Below, one piece after another: positions 1 through 7,051 of a stretch of DNA of 25,711 bases (positions are counted from its first letter, which is position 1; each line of letters opens with the position of its first letter). Under the pieces are notes generated by a model. That model saw only the letters and a program-made list of their open reading frames with translations, did not search any database and was not told the origin of the DNA. The stretch covers positions 1-25,711 of the forward strand of contig JAGYMO010000129.1 in NCBI GenBank assembly GCA_018400255.1, in the 5' to 3' direction. Source of the DNA: Deltaproteobacteria bacterium (GTDB taxonomy: Bacteria > Desulfobacterota > DSM-4660 > Desulfatiglandales > B25-G16). The position numbers and the translations under genes are program-made.

Positions 1-7
1 GGATGTC

Positions 8-80
8 GCACCACTAAGCCCCACCGTTCGCGAAGCGAATCGGCGAAACCAAGTGGTGCCACGGGCGTGCCCGTGGGGCT
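8..80. repeat. Compound palindromic, G+C-rich intergenic element
   Basis: Several perfect inverted repeats are nested in about 75 bases that are far richer in G+C than the surrounding DNA. GCACCACT (8-15) pairs with AGTGGTGC (52-59). TTCGC (27-31) pairs with GCGAA (35-39), with CCG/CGG flanks. CCACGGGC (59-66) pairs with GCCCGTGG (69-76) over a 2-base loop. AGCCCCAC (17-24) pairs with GTGGGGCT (73-80). The last two pairings overlap, so they are alternatives. This arrangement resembles REP/BIME-type or miniature-element repeats. That is inference, because no second copy lies in this window. Confidence 0.6.
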
Positions 81-188
81 CCACCTATATGAAAGTAGAG
101 GAGTTGAAAATATACAATAACACACATTAGGTTAGATTGCATGAATCGGTTGAAATTATAATTCTAATGTATGGTAAAGGGTGCAGTG

Positions 189-533
189 ATGTCTGTTGAT
201 AGATCTCAAAGGGTTGGCGATCTAATTTTACGGGAAATATCCAACCTCCTTTTAAGAAAAGTAAAAGATCCAAGAATAAAAGAAACTACTATTACAGAGG
301 TACATATGACTAAAGATTTAAGGATTGCATATGTTTACTACAGCCTTTTTGGCCAGGATGTGAATAAAAAATCGGCGCAAGATGGTTTTGAAAGTGCAAA
401 AGGATTCATACGCAAGGAGATTGGTGAAAAAATTCAATTGCGTTATGTTCCGGATATTCATTTCAAATACGATAATTCTCTTGAATACGGACAAGAGATG
501 GATAATCTTCTGGATAAGATCATCCGAAACTAA
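189..533 (+). CDS. rbfA: Ribosome-binding factor A (30S maturation)
   Basis: RbfA is a single KH-like-domain protein that binds the 30S subunit near the 5' helix of 16S rRNA and helps late maturation. Family features are visible: the N-terminal RSQRVGDLILREISNLL helix, the KDPRI loop followed by TITEVHMTKDLRIAYVYYS strands, and a C-terminal LRYVPDIHFKYDNSLEYG segment. The 114-residue length is normal. An in-frame ATG lies upstream at 171, but the ATG at 189 is preceded by AAAGGGTG at suitable spacing and gives the usual N-terminus, so I prefer it. The family usually lies between infB and nrnA/truB. The downstream neighbours fit, but 246 bases separate it from nrnA, and infB would lie outside the window. 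Confidence 0.95.
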   Translation: MSVDRSQRVGDLILREISNLLLRKVKDPRIKETTITEVHMTKDLRIAYVYYSLFGQDVNKKSAQDGFESAKGFIRKEIGEKIQLRYVPDIHFKYDNSLEYGQEMDNLLDKIIRN

Positions 534-779
534 TATGTAAATGAGACTCTCATCCGTATTTGCTGCCGGAGAAATATTTGTAAAGATTGCTCTTATCATC
601 ATTTTACGAAGGAAGCTGATAATATAAGGGTTATGCATAAAAAAATACAATATGATGATTGAGACCGAAATTTTATTTTAGTTCCTCATTATGCCCGCCT
701 TTTTACTTAGAGATAACAAGGATACACTATTGAAAAAGAAATTGACCTGTAACCTGTAGAAAATTGACTGATTATTCAG

Positions 780-1745
780 ATGGTATTAGATGATATTACA
801 AATTTGCTAAAGAAGGGTAAAAAATTCTTAGTAGCCAGCCATAAAGACCCTGATGGAGATGCTATTGGTTCATCATTAGCCTTAAGCGAGACGCTAAGAC
901 TTTATGGAAAGGAGGTCATAACCTTTAATGCAAGCCCTATACCGGTGTCTTTATCGCATTTAAGCGGCATAGAAACTTTAGTGGATACAATTGATCAGGA
1001 ATCAAAATTTGACGCCCTTTTGGTCCTCGATTGTGGAAGTATTGAAAGGTTAGGTGAGGTTTACCCTGCGCTATCAAAGATAAGACCTTTAATAAACATT
1101 GACCACCATAAAAATAATTCTCAGTTCGGTGATTTAAATTTTGTAGATGACAAAAGCTCATCTGTTGGTGAGATTATTTATAAATTGATGAAATTGGCGG
1201 ATTTTCCGATAAACAAAACTATTGCGGAGAATATATTTGTCTCACTACAGTCGGATACAGGCTCTTTTAGATATGAGAATACTACGCCGGATGCATTTCA
1301 CATTGCAGGAGAAATGATGGATTTGGGGGTTAGGCCCTGGACTATATCACGTAATACAATGGATCTTTATTCGTTGACAAAACTGAGGCTTTTGAAGATG
1401 ACACTTGGGACAATAGAGCTTTACCATTCAGGGATGCTTGGGTTACTAACTATTACAAAAGAGACGCAAGTTAAGGCAAATGCAGAGGAGTATGATAGCG
1501 AGGGATTTGTTGATTACGCAAGGCTTATAGCGGGCGTAGAGATAGGGGCCCTCGTGAAGGAAAAGGGAGATAATAGTTTTAAGGTAAGCTTACGATCAAA
1601 TGACTGGGTAAATGTGTCTGATTTAGCAAGGTATTTTGGGGGTGGAGGACATCCTAGAGCGGCGGCATTTAGTAGAAAAGGAAGGCTGGAGGATGTAAAA
1701 ATGGAATTTGTTAGTATAGCAAAACGTTTTTTAGACGATGGATAA
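780..1745 (+). CDS. nrnA: DHH-family oligoribonuclease/pAp phosphatase, NrnA type
   Basis: This is a DHH/DHHA1 phosphoesterase of the NrnA group. Such enzymes degrade short RNA oligonucleotides (nanoRNA), and some dephosphorylate 3'-phosphoadenosine 5'-phosphate. The metal-binding motifs are all present: DPDGDAIGS near residue 23, LVLDCGS near 82, the signature DHH in INIDHHKNN near 107, and the C-terminal DHHA1 motif GGGGHPRAAAF near 288. The 321-residue length is typical. No good Shine-Dalgarno precedes the ATG, but a stop codon 15 bases upstream leaves no other ATG, GTG or TTG start in frame. The stop codon abuts the truB ATG, which implies one transcript with truB, rpsO and pnp. Full activity is inferred from family membership. 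Confidence 0.93.
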   Translation: MVLDDITNLLKKGKKFLVASHKDPDGDAIGSSLALSETLRLYGKEVITFNASPIPVSLSHLSGIETLVDTIDQESKFDALLVLDCGSIERLGEVYPALSKIRPLINIDHHKNNSQFGDLNFVDDKSSSVGEIIYKLMKLADFPINKTIAENIFVSLQSDTGSFRYENTTPDAFHIAGEMMDLGVRPWTISRNTMDLYSLTKLRLLKMTLGTIELYHSGMLGLLTITKETQVKANAEEYDSEGFVDYARLIAGVEIGALVKEKGDNSFKVSLRSNDWVNVSDLARYFGGGGHPRAAAFSRKGRLEDVKMEFVSIAKRFLDDG

Positions 1746-2645
1746 ATGACAAAGAAGGATGGAATTATAATAATAGATAAGGAGTATGGTACAAGTTCTT
1801 TTGGTGTTGTTGACAGCGTAAAGAATTTAATAAAGGCGAAGGTAGGCCACGCAGGGACCCTTGATCCATTTGCAACAGGTGTATTAATAATTCTTATAAA
1901 CCAGGGGACTAAGCTGTCCAACTTTCTTATGTCGCAGGATAAAGTTTACAAGGCAGCCATAAAGCTCGGAGTGGAAACAGATACCCAAGATTTCACCGGA
2001 AGGATAACCAAGACAAAGAGTGCTGGAGGAATAAAAGAGGAAGACATAAGGCGCAATATATCTAACTTTTTAGGGATTATAAAACAGGTACCGCCCGCCT
2101 ATTCTGCTATTCACTATAAAGGTAAAAGGGCATATGAATTTGCTCGAAATGGTTTGGCGGTAGATCTCCAAGAAAGGGATGCAAGGGTTGACTACATAAA
2201 CGTATTATCGGTTGACATTCCTGATGTATGGGTTGAAGTTGGATGCGGGTCAGGAACATATATAAGAACTCTTGCCTCTGATTTAGGGAGGAGTTTAAAT
2301 GTAGGGGCGCATGTAACTTTTCTGAGAAGAGTAAGGAGCGGTCACTTCAATGTAAGCGATGCCATTACCTTGAAGGAGATTAAAAAGCATAATGATAATG
2401 ATAAGATTGAGGATTTCATTATACCTCTAAAAGACGCGCTAAAGGGAATAACTGAGGCAGAAGTCTCGGAAAGGTTGGCGAAAAAGATAAGAAATGGATA
2501 CAGGCCCTTAATAGATGAACTTAGTTGGAGGGAGAAAGGGTCTAGTAGCTTAGATAAGCATATTAAGGTGGTAATGGGCAAAGAGCTTGTTGCAATTTTA
2601 AAGGACACCGGTAAGATATTAGATATAATAAGAGTTTTTAAATAA
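1746..2645 (+). CDS. truB: tRNA pseudouridine(55) synthase
   Basis: TruB isomerises U55 to pseudouridine in the T-loop of tRNAs. The catalytic motif [14 protein letters not shown] is present with Asp40 as the expected nucleophile. It is followed by [22 protein letters not shown], the [20 protein letters not shown] segment and [14 protein letters not shown], all diagnostic of TruB. The 299 residues include a C-terminal part in the usual position of the PUA-like extension. The start follows the nrnA stop with no spacer, so translation is probably coupled. The rbfA-nrnA-truB-rpsO order is a widely conserved ribosome and RNA-maturation cluster. Nothing in the sequence suggests damage. Confidence 0.96.
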   Translation: MTKKDGIIIIDKEYGTSSFGVVDSVKNLIKAKVGHAGTLDPFATGVLIILINQGTKLSNFLMSQDKVYKAAIKLGVETDTQDFTGRITKTKSAGGIKEEDIRRNISNFLGIIKQVPPAYSAIHYKGKRAYEFARNGLAVDLQERDARVDYINVLSVDIPDVWVEVGCGSGTYIRTLASDLGRSLNVGAHVTFLRRVRSGHFNVSDAITLKEIKKHNDNDKIEDFIIPLKDALKGITEAEVSERLAKKIRNGYRPLIDELSWREKGSSSLDKHIKVVMGKELVAILKDTGKILDIIRVFK

Positions 2646-2665
2646 CTATTCAAGGAGGTATTAAA

Positions 2666-2935
2666 GTGGTCTTAAATAGTGCAGATAAAAGTGAAATTAT
2701 TGAAAAATTTAAAATACATGAAAAAGATACAGGTTCATCAAACGTTCAGGTCGCCCTTTTAACTAAACGTATAAATGATCTTACAAATCATTTTAAATTA
2801 CATCCTAAGGATCATCATTCAAGAAGAGGTTTACTTAAAATGGTGGGCCAGAGAAGACATCTCTTGAATTATATAAAAAGAAATGATGCGAACAAATATT
2901 TGGAGCTTATTAAAGACTTAGGCCTAAGAAAATAA
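2666..2935 (+). CDS. rpsO: 30S ribosomal protein S15
   Basis: S15 is a primary 16S rRNA-binding protein of the central domain of the 30S subunit and contributes to bridge B4. All 89 residues match the family, including [48 protein letters not shown] and the C-terminal [12 protein letters not shown]. The start codon is GTG at 2666. It is fixed by a near-perfect AAGGAGGT at 2652-2659, six bases upstream. It lies 20 bases after truB and 45 bases before pnp, the common arrangement in which S15 and PNPase are co-transcribed. Confidence 0.98.
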   Translation: MVLNSADKSEIIEKFKIHEKDTGSSNVQVALLTKRINDLTNHFKLHPKDHHSRRGLLKMVGQRRHLLNYIKRNDANKYLELIKDLGLRK

Positions 2936-2980
2936 GTGTAAGTTTATGTAGATAATAATTTAGGCCTTAAAGGAGAAAAA

Positions 2981-5077
2981 ATGATTAAAAATATAACAGC
3001 TAATATTAACAATAAAATTATAAATATTGAGACGGGAAGAGTTGGCAGGCAATCAAGCGGTGGTGTAGTTGTTACGATGGGGGGGACTGTCCTTTTAGTG
3101 ACGGTAGTTTCTACAAATGAGAAGAGGGAAGGCATTGATTTTCTGCCTTTAACAGTTGATTTCCAAGAGATGTCATATGCAGCCGGGAAAATTCCAGGCA
3201 ATTTTTTTCGTCGGGACATGGGCAGACCAAGTGAGAAAGAAATGTTGACCTCGAGGTTGATAGATAGACCTCTAAGACCTCTTTTTCCAGATAATTATAA
3301 TTATGAGACCCAGGTTATTACCAGCGTTTTATCTTTTGACAGTGAGAACGACCCCGAGCCACTTGGTATTCTAGGTGCTTCAGCGGCTATTATGATATCA
3401 GATATTCCATTTGCGGGCCCGGTAGGAAGTGTGAGGGTCTGCAGGGTAAATGGCGAGCTTATTGTTTTTCCAAATTTTGAAGAGCAAGAAATGAGTGACA
3501 TAAATTTAATTGTTGCCGGCACAAAAGATGCTATTGTTATGGTTGAGGGTCAAGGAAGCTTTGTTTCCGAGGATGATATGCTTGAGGCGATATTTTTCGG
3601 ACATGAATCATTGCAACCTGTTATAGAGATGCAGAAGGAGCTGAGTGAACAGGTGGGGAAAGAAAAACGAAGTGTTCCTGCAGAGGAGAAAGACGAACTC
3701 TTCATAGGGAGGGTTAAATCCATAGGAGAACCCCTCATCAAAGAATTGTTATCTCAGCCTGAGAAGACCGTAAGACAAAAAATGAGATCTGACGCTATCA
3801 ATTCTGTGATTGAATCACTCAGTGGAGAATACGGTGATAGAGGAAAGGAGATTGTGGAGGCAATCTATGATTTAGAGAAAAAATTAGTTAGACATATAAT
3901 TTTAGAAGAGGGGAGAAGGATAGATGGACGTTCTTTCAACGAGGTCAGGCCTATTGAAGCGGTAGTAGGTATTTTGCCAAGAGTTCATGGATCTGCCTTG
4001 TTTACAAGGGGGGAGACCCAGGCAATGGTTTTGACTACATTGGGTACCGAGAGAGATGAGCAGAAGATTGAATCAATATATGGGGACTCTTTTAGAAAGT
4101 TTACCTTTCATTATAATTTTCCACCGTTTAGCGTTGGGGAGGCAAAAAGATTAGGCGCTCCAGGGAGAAGGGAGATCGGTCATGGAGCCCTCGCAAGAAG
4201 GGCACTTTTACCTGTCTTATTAGAAAAGGATGATTTTCCCTATGCTATAAGGGTTGTGTCTGAGATCTTGGAATCAAATGGCTCTTCTTCCATGGCAAGC
4301 GTTTGCGGGGGATCTCTTTCACTAATGGACGCGGGCGTTCCTATTAAAGATTCTGTAGCTGGAGTGGCTATGGGTCTTGTATCATCTGGCGAAAAAACTG
4401 TTATATTGACAGACATCATAGGAGATGAGGATCATTATGGTGATATGGATTTCAAGGTAGCAGGGACAAGAGATGGAATTACGGCGCTTCAGATGGATAT
4501 TAAAATTGGTGGACTTTCAAGGGAAATAATGGGAAAGGCCTTGCAGCAGGCTAAGGAAGGAAGGATGCATATACTTGACGAAATGGCAAAGGCTATAACC
4601 CAATCAAGGAATGAGTTATCTAAATATGCCCCAAGAATTGTCACTATGAATGTAAAGACAGACAAGATAAGGGAGATTATTGGACCTGGAGGTAAGACCA
4701 TTAAACACATTTCGCTTGAAACAGGTGCCCAGATAAATATTGATGATGATGGTAAGGTCTCTATTGCATCGTTTGATAGTGAAGGCACTGAAAAGGCCAT
4801 TGAGATGATAGAAGATATAGTGAGGGAAGCAAAAGTAGGCGAATTGTATACAGGCAAGGTGGTCAAGGTTATGGATTTTGGCGCCTTTGTAGAAATTTTG
4901 CCAGGAACTGAAGGATTGGTACATATATCTCAATTAGCAAATGAAAGGATTAAAAAGGTCACGGATGTACTAAAGGAAGGCGATGAAGTGCTGGTAAAGG
5001 TTCTTGAAATTGACGATAGAGGGAAAATAAGGCTCTCCAGGAAGGCTGCCTTGGGAGAGAATAAAGATGGGGTATAA
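2981..5077 (+). CDS. pnp: Polyribonucleotide nucleotidyltransferase (PNPase)
   Basis: PNPase is a trimeric phosphorolytic 3'-5' exoribonuclease of mRNA decay. The 698-residue protein has two RNase PH-like cores (about 10-220 and 310-540) around a helical linker. Catalytic residues expected from the family are visible in GDEDHYGDMDFKVAGTRDG: Asp484, Asp490 and Lys492. The KH domain carries IREIIGPGGKTIKHI near 563, with an intact GxxG loop. The S1 domain begins near 620 with GELYTGKVVKVMDFGAFVEI. The ATG is preceded by AAAGGAG at suitable spacing. The 3' end overlaps the M16 peptidase gene by 11 bases in another frame, so the two are probably translationally coupled. Length and motifs are normal. 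Confidence 0.98.
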   Translation: MIKNITANINNKIINIETGRVGRQSSGGVVVTMGGTVLLVTVVSTNEKREGIDFLPLTVDFQEMSYAAGKIPGNFFRRDMGRPSEKEMLTSRLIDRPLRPLFPDNYNYETQVITSVLSFDSENDPEPLGILGASAAIMISDIPFAGPVGSVRVCRVNGELIVFPNFEEQEMSDINLIVAGTKDAIVMVEGQGSFVSEDDMLEAIFFGHESLQPVIEMQKELSEQVGKEKRSVPAEEKDELFIGRVKSIGEPLIKELLSQPEKTVRQKMRSDAINSVIESLSGEYGDRGKEIVEAIYDLEKKLVRHIILEEGRRIDGRSFNEVRPIEAVVGILPRVHGSALFTRGETQAMVLTTLGTERDEQKIESIYGDSFRKFTFHYNFPPFSVGEAKRLGAPGRREIGHGALARRALLPVLLEKDDFPYAIRVVSEILESNGSSSMASVCGGSLSLMDAGVPIKDSVAGVAMGLVSSGEKTVILTDIIGDEDHYGDMDFKVAGTRDGITALQMDIKIGGLSREIMGKALQQAKEGRMHILDEMAKAITQSRNELSKYAPRIVTMNVKTDKIREIIGPGGKTIKHISLETGAQINIDDDGKVSIASFDSEGTEKAIEMIEDIVREAKVGELYTGKVVKVMDFGAFVEILPGTEGLVHISQLANERIKKVTDVLKEGDEVLVKVLEIDDRGKIRLSRKAALGENKDGV

Positions 5078-6332
5078 TAAAACCGTTTTAGACAATGGGG
5101 TTAGAATAGTCACAGATAATTTGTCTAATACAAGATCTGTATCATTAGGCATATGGGTGGATGCAGGTTCAAGAGATGAGGTTAATAGAGAGAGGGGAGT
5201 ATTTCATTTTATAGAACACATGATATTTAAAGGCACAAAGGATAGGACTGCAGTACAAATTTCAAAGGAACTTGATGCCTTGGGAGGCTACGCAAATGCA
5301 TTCACCAGCAAAGAAAAGACATGTTTCCACGCCAGGATTGTCGATACGAAACTTAAGCGCCTAACAGAGCTTTTTTCCGATATATTTTTATATTCAATAT
5401 TTGATGAAAAAGAGCTAGAGCTTGAGAGATCGGTTATCCTCCAGGAAATTAATATGGTAGAAGATACTCCTGATGAATATATCCAGATACTATTTGAACA
5501 AGATTTTTGGAAGGGAAACCCTTTGGGGAGGGCAATTCTCGGGACAAGGGAGGCGGTAAGGAAAATATCGAGAAAAGATTTACTTAATTATATATCCAGG
5601 TTTTACTCGCCCGAAAGGATTGTTATTGCAGCTGCTGGGTGCGTAGATCATGATGACTTAGTTGGATATTTCAAACCATTTTTTGACTCCCTTTTAGTTA
5701 GTGAAGATTCTATTCCGTTTAGGGTTAGACCACTGGCTACTCCGAGTATATCAACCTATAGGAAGGATTTGGAACAGGTTCATATCTGCTTAGGGGCCCA
5801 GGCATCATCCATGCGCGAAAAGCAGAGGTTTGCGGATTTGGTTTTTAATACCATCCTTGGAGGGAATATGAGTAGCAGACTTTTTCAGGAAATTCGAGAA
5901 AGGAGGGGTCTGGCTTATTCAGTTTTTTCCTATATTAGTTCTTTTATGGATACCGGAGCAGAAAGGGTCTACTTAGCAACAGATACGGAAAAAGTGAATA
6001 AATCTATGCAATTAATAGGATCTATAATAAAAACGATCCAGGAAAAAAATATTGATGGTCTTGATTTGACCAGGGCTAAGGAGTATCTTAAGGATGGAAT
6101 TTTATTAGGCCTGGAAAGCATGGATAGCATGATGATGAGACTTGCTAAAAATGAATTTGTTTTCGGCAGGTATGTAACATATGAAGAATTAATGAAAGAT
6201 ATTGAAGATGTTACAATGAACGAAGTGTTAGAAGCAGCTCGAAGAATTTTTATGCCGGGTAATATTTCCTTAGCCTTATTAGGTCCAATAGATCAAGATA
6301 GCATTGATTTAAGCCCTGTTACTTTTACATAA
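5067..6332 (+). CDS. M16-family zinc metallopeptidase (insulinase/MPP-like)
   Basis: This is a single-unit M16B peptidase of about 420 residues, of the type that commonly follows pnp (Bacillus YmxG/MlpA relatives). The inverted zinc motif HxxEH is present as His47-Phe-Ile-Glu50-His51, and the third ligand Glu127 lies 76 residues later in ERSVILQEINM, the canonical spacing. The C-terminal half contains the RERRGLAYSVFSY signature near 280 and the usual LLGPID-type end. No signal peptide is visible, so the enzyme is probably cytoplasmic. The physiological substrate is not known for most members. The ATG lies inside the last codons of pnp, with GGGAG about nine bases upstream. Confidence 0.92.
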   Translation: MGYNKTVLDNGVRIVTDNLSNTRSVSLGIWVDAGSRDEVNRERGVFHFIEHMIFKGTKDRTAVQISKELDALGGYANAFTSKEKTCFHARIVDTKLKRLTELFSDIFLYSIFDEKELELERSVILQEINMVEDTPDEYIQILFEQDFWKGNPLGRAILGTREAVRKISRKDLLNYISRFYSPERIVIAAAGCVDHDDLVGYFKPFFDSLLVSEDSIPFRVRPLATPSISTYRKDLEQVHICLGAQASSMREKQRFADLVFNTILGGNMSSRLFQEIRERRGLAYSVFSYISSFMDTGAERVYLATDTEKVNKSMQLIGSIIKTIQEKNIDGLDLTRAKEYLKDGILLGLESMDSMMMRLAKNEFVFGRYVTYEELMKDIEDVTMNEVLEAARRIFMPGNISLALLGPIDQDSIDLSPVTFT

Positions 6333-6425
6333 TCTATTTTTATAACAACCCAAAAAAGTTATATTCCGAGGCGGCCTTACCGATTATCAGAATTATAGAT
6401 TCACCTTTAATGCACGTTTTTTTCT

Positions 6426-6875
6426 ATGAGTAGGATTATTCTAAAGGTTAAAAGGTTACGTAACAATATAAACCTGCCATTACCATCTTATCAAACAAAT
6501 GAGTCTTCAGGCCTTGACCTTAGGGCAGCCGTTGAAAAGGAAATTGTCCTCCATCCAGGAGACATAAAACTCATACCAACAGGCCTATCTGTCTCTATTC
6601 CCAAGGGCTATGAGCTGCAAATAAGACCCCGTAGCGGCTTAGCTTTGAAGCATGGGCTTGGAATTGTCAATTCGCCCGGAACAGTGGATTCTGATTATAG
6701 GGGTGAAATTGGTATAATTGCTATAAATTTTGGAAGGGAATCTTTTGGTATTAAAAGAGGAGACAGGATTGCCCAGATTGTCGTCAATAAAATTTCTCAT
6801 GCTGTGGTCCAAGAGGTGGATCTGTTAGATAGTACAGATAGAGGTGATGGTGGCTTTGGTCACAGTGGAACATGA
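6426..6875 (+). CDS. dut: Deoxyuridine 5'-triphosphate nucleotidohydrolase (dUTPase)
   Basis: This trimeric dUTPase hydrolyses dUTP to dUMP and pyrophosphate, keeping uracil out of DNA and supplying dUMP for thymidylate synthesis. All five family motifs are visible in 149 residues: SSGLDLRA (27-34), RPRSGLALKHG (67-77), NSPGTVDSDYRGE (82-94, with Asp88 as the expected catalytic Asp), GDRIAQIVV (112-120) and the flexible C-terminal RGDGGFGHSGT. The ATG at 6426 gives the normal N-terminus, but no convincing Shine-Dalgarno precedes it. It lies 93 bases after the M16 gene and is the last plus-strand gene before a convergent minus-strand block. Confidence 0.97.
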   Translation: MSRIILKVKRLRNNINLPLPSYQTNESSGLDLRAAVEKEIVLHPGDIKLIPTGLSVSIPKGYELQIRPRSGLALKHGLGIVNSPGTVDSDYRGEIGIIAINFGRESFGIKRGDRIAQIVVNKISHAVVQEVDLLDSTDRGDGGFGHSGT

Positions 6876-6993
6876 GCAACGAAACATGACCGTAACATAG
6901 TAATTTTACATGATATTCCTTTACCCTTTGTTATGGTGCTGATAACCCCGAATCATTACCATTTTGTATCTATTTGCATAAAAAAAAGAACAT

Positions 6994-7020
6994 TTAAACT
7001 ATTAGTTTAGTTTATTTTTT
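6994..7020. terminator. Possible weak terminator between convergent dut and topA
   Basis: TAAACT (6995-7000) can pair with AGTTTA (7004-7009) across a 3-base loop, followed on the plus strand by a T-rich run (TTTATTTTTT, 7011-7020). Read on the minus strand, the same hairpin is followed some bases later by eight T residues. A short A+T stem is weak evidence, but the position between two converging genes is right for a bidirectional terminator. Confidence 0.3.
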
Positions 7021-7051
7021 GACTTGTTTAGCCAAAATTTGTTTTTTTATC

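Noticed and set aside
534..779. Possible small gene between rbfA and nrnA
   Set aside because: Only short frames without ribosome-binding sites are present. The minus-strand frame through 318-650 overlaps rbfA and shows no domain.
1514..1921. Minus-strand frame of 135 codons across nrnA/truB
   Set aside because: Lies antisense over two clearly conserved genes and has low-complexity composition with no family resemblance. It is a shadow frame.
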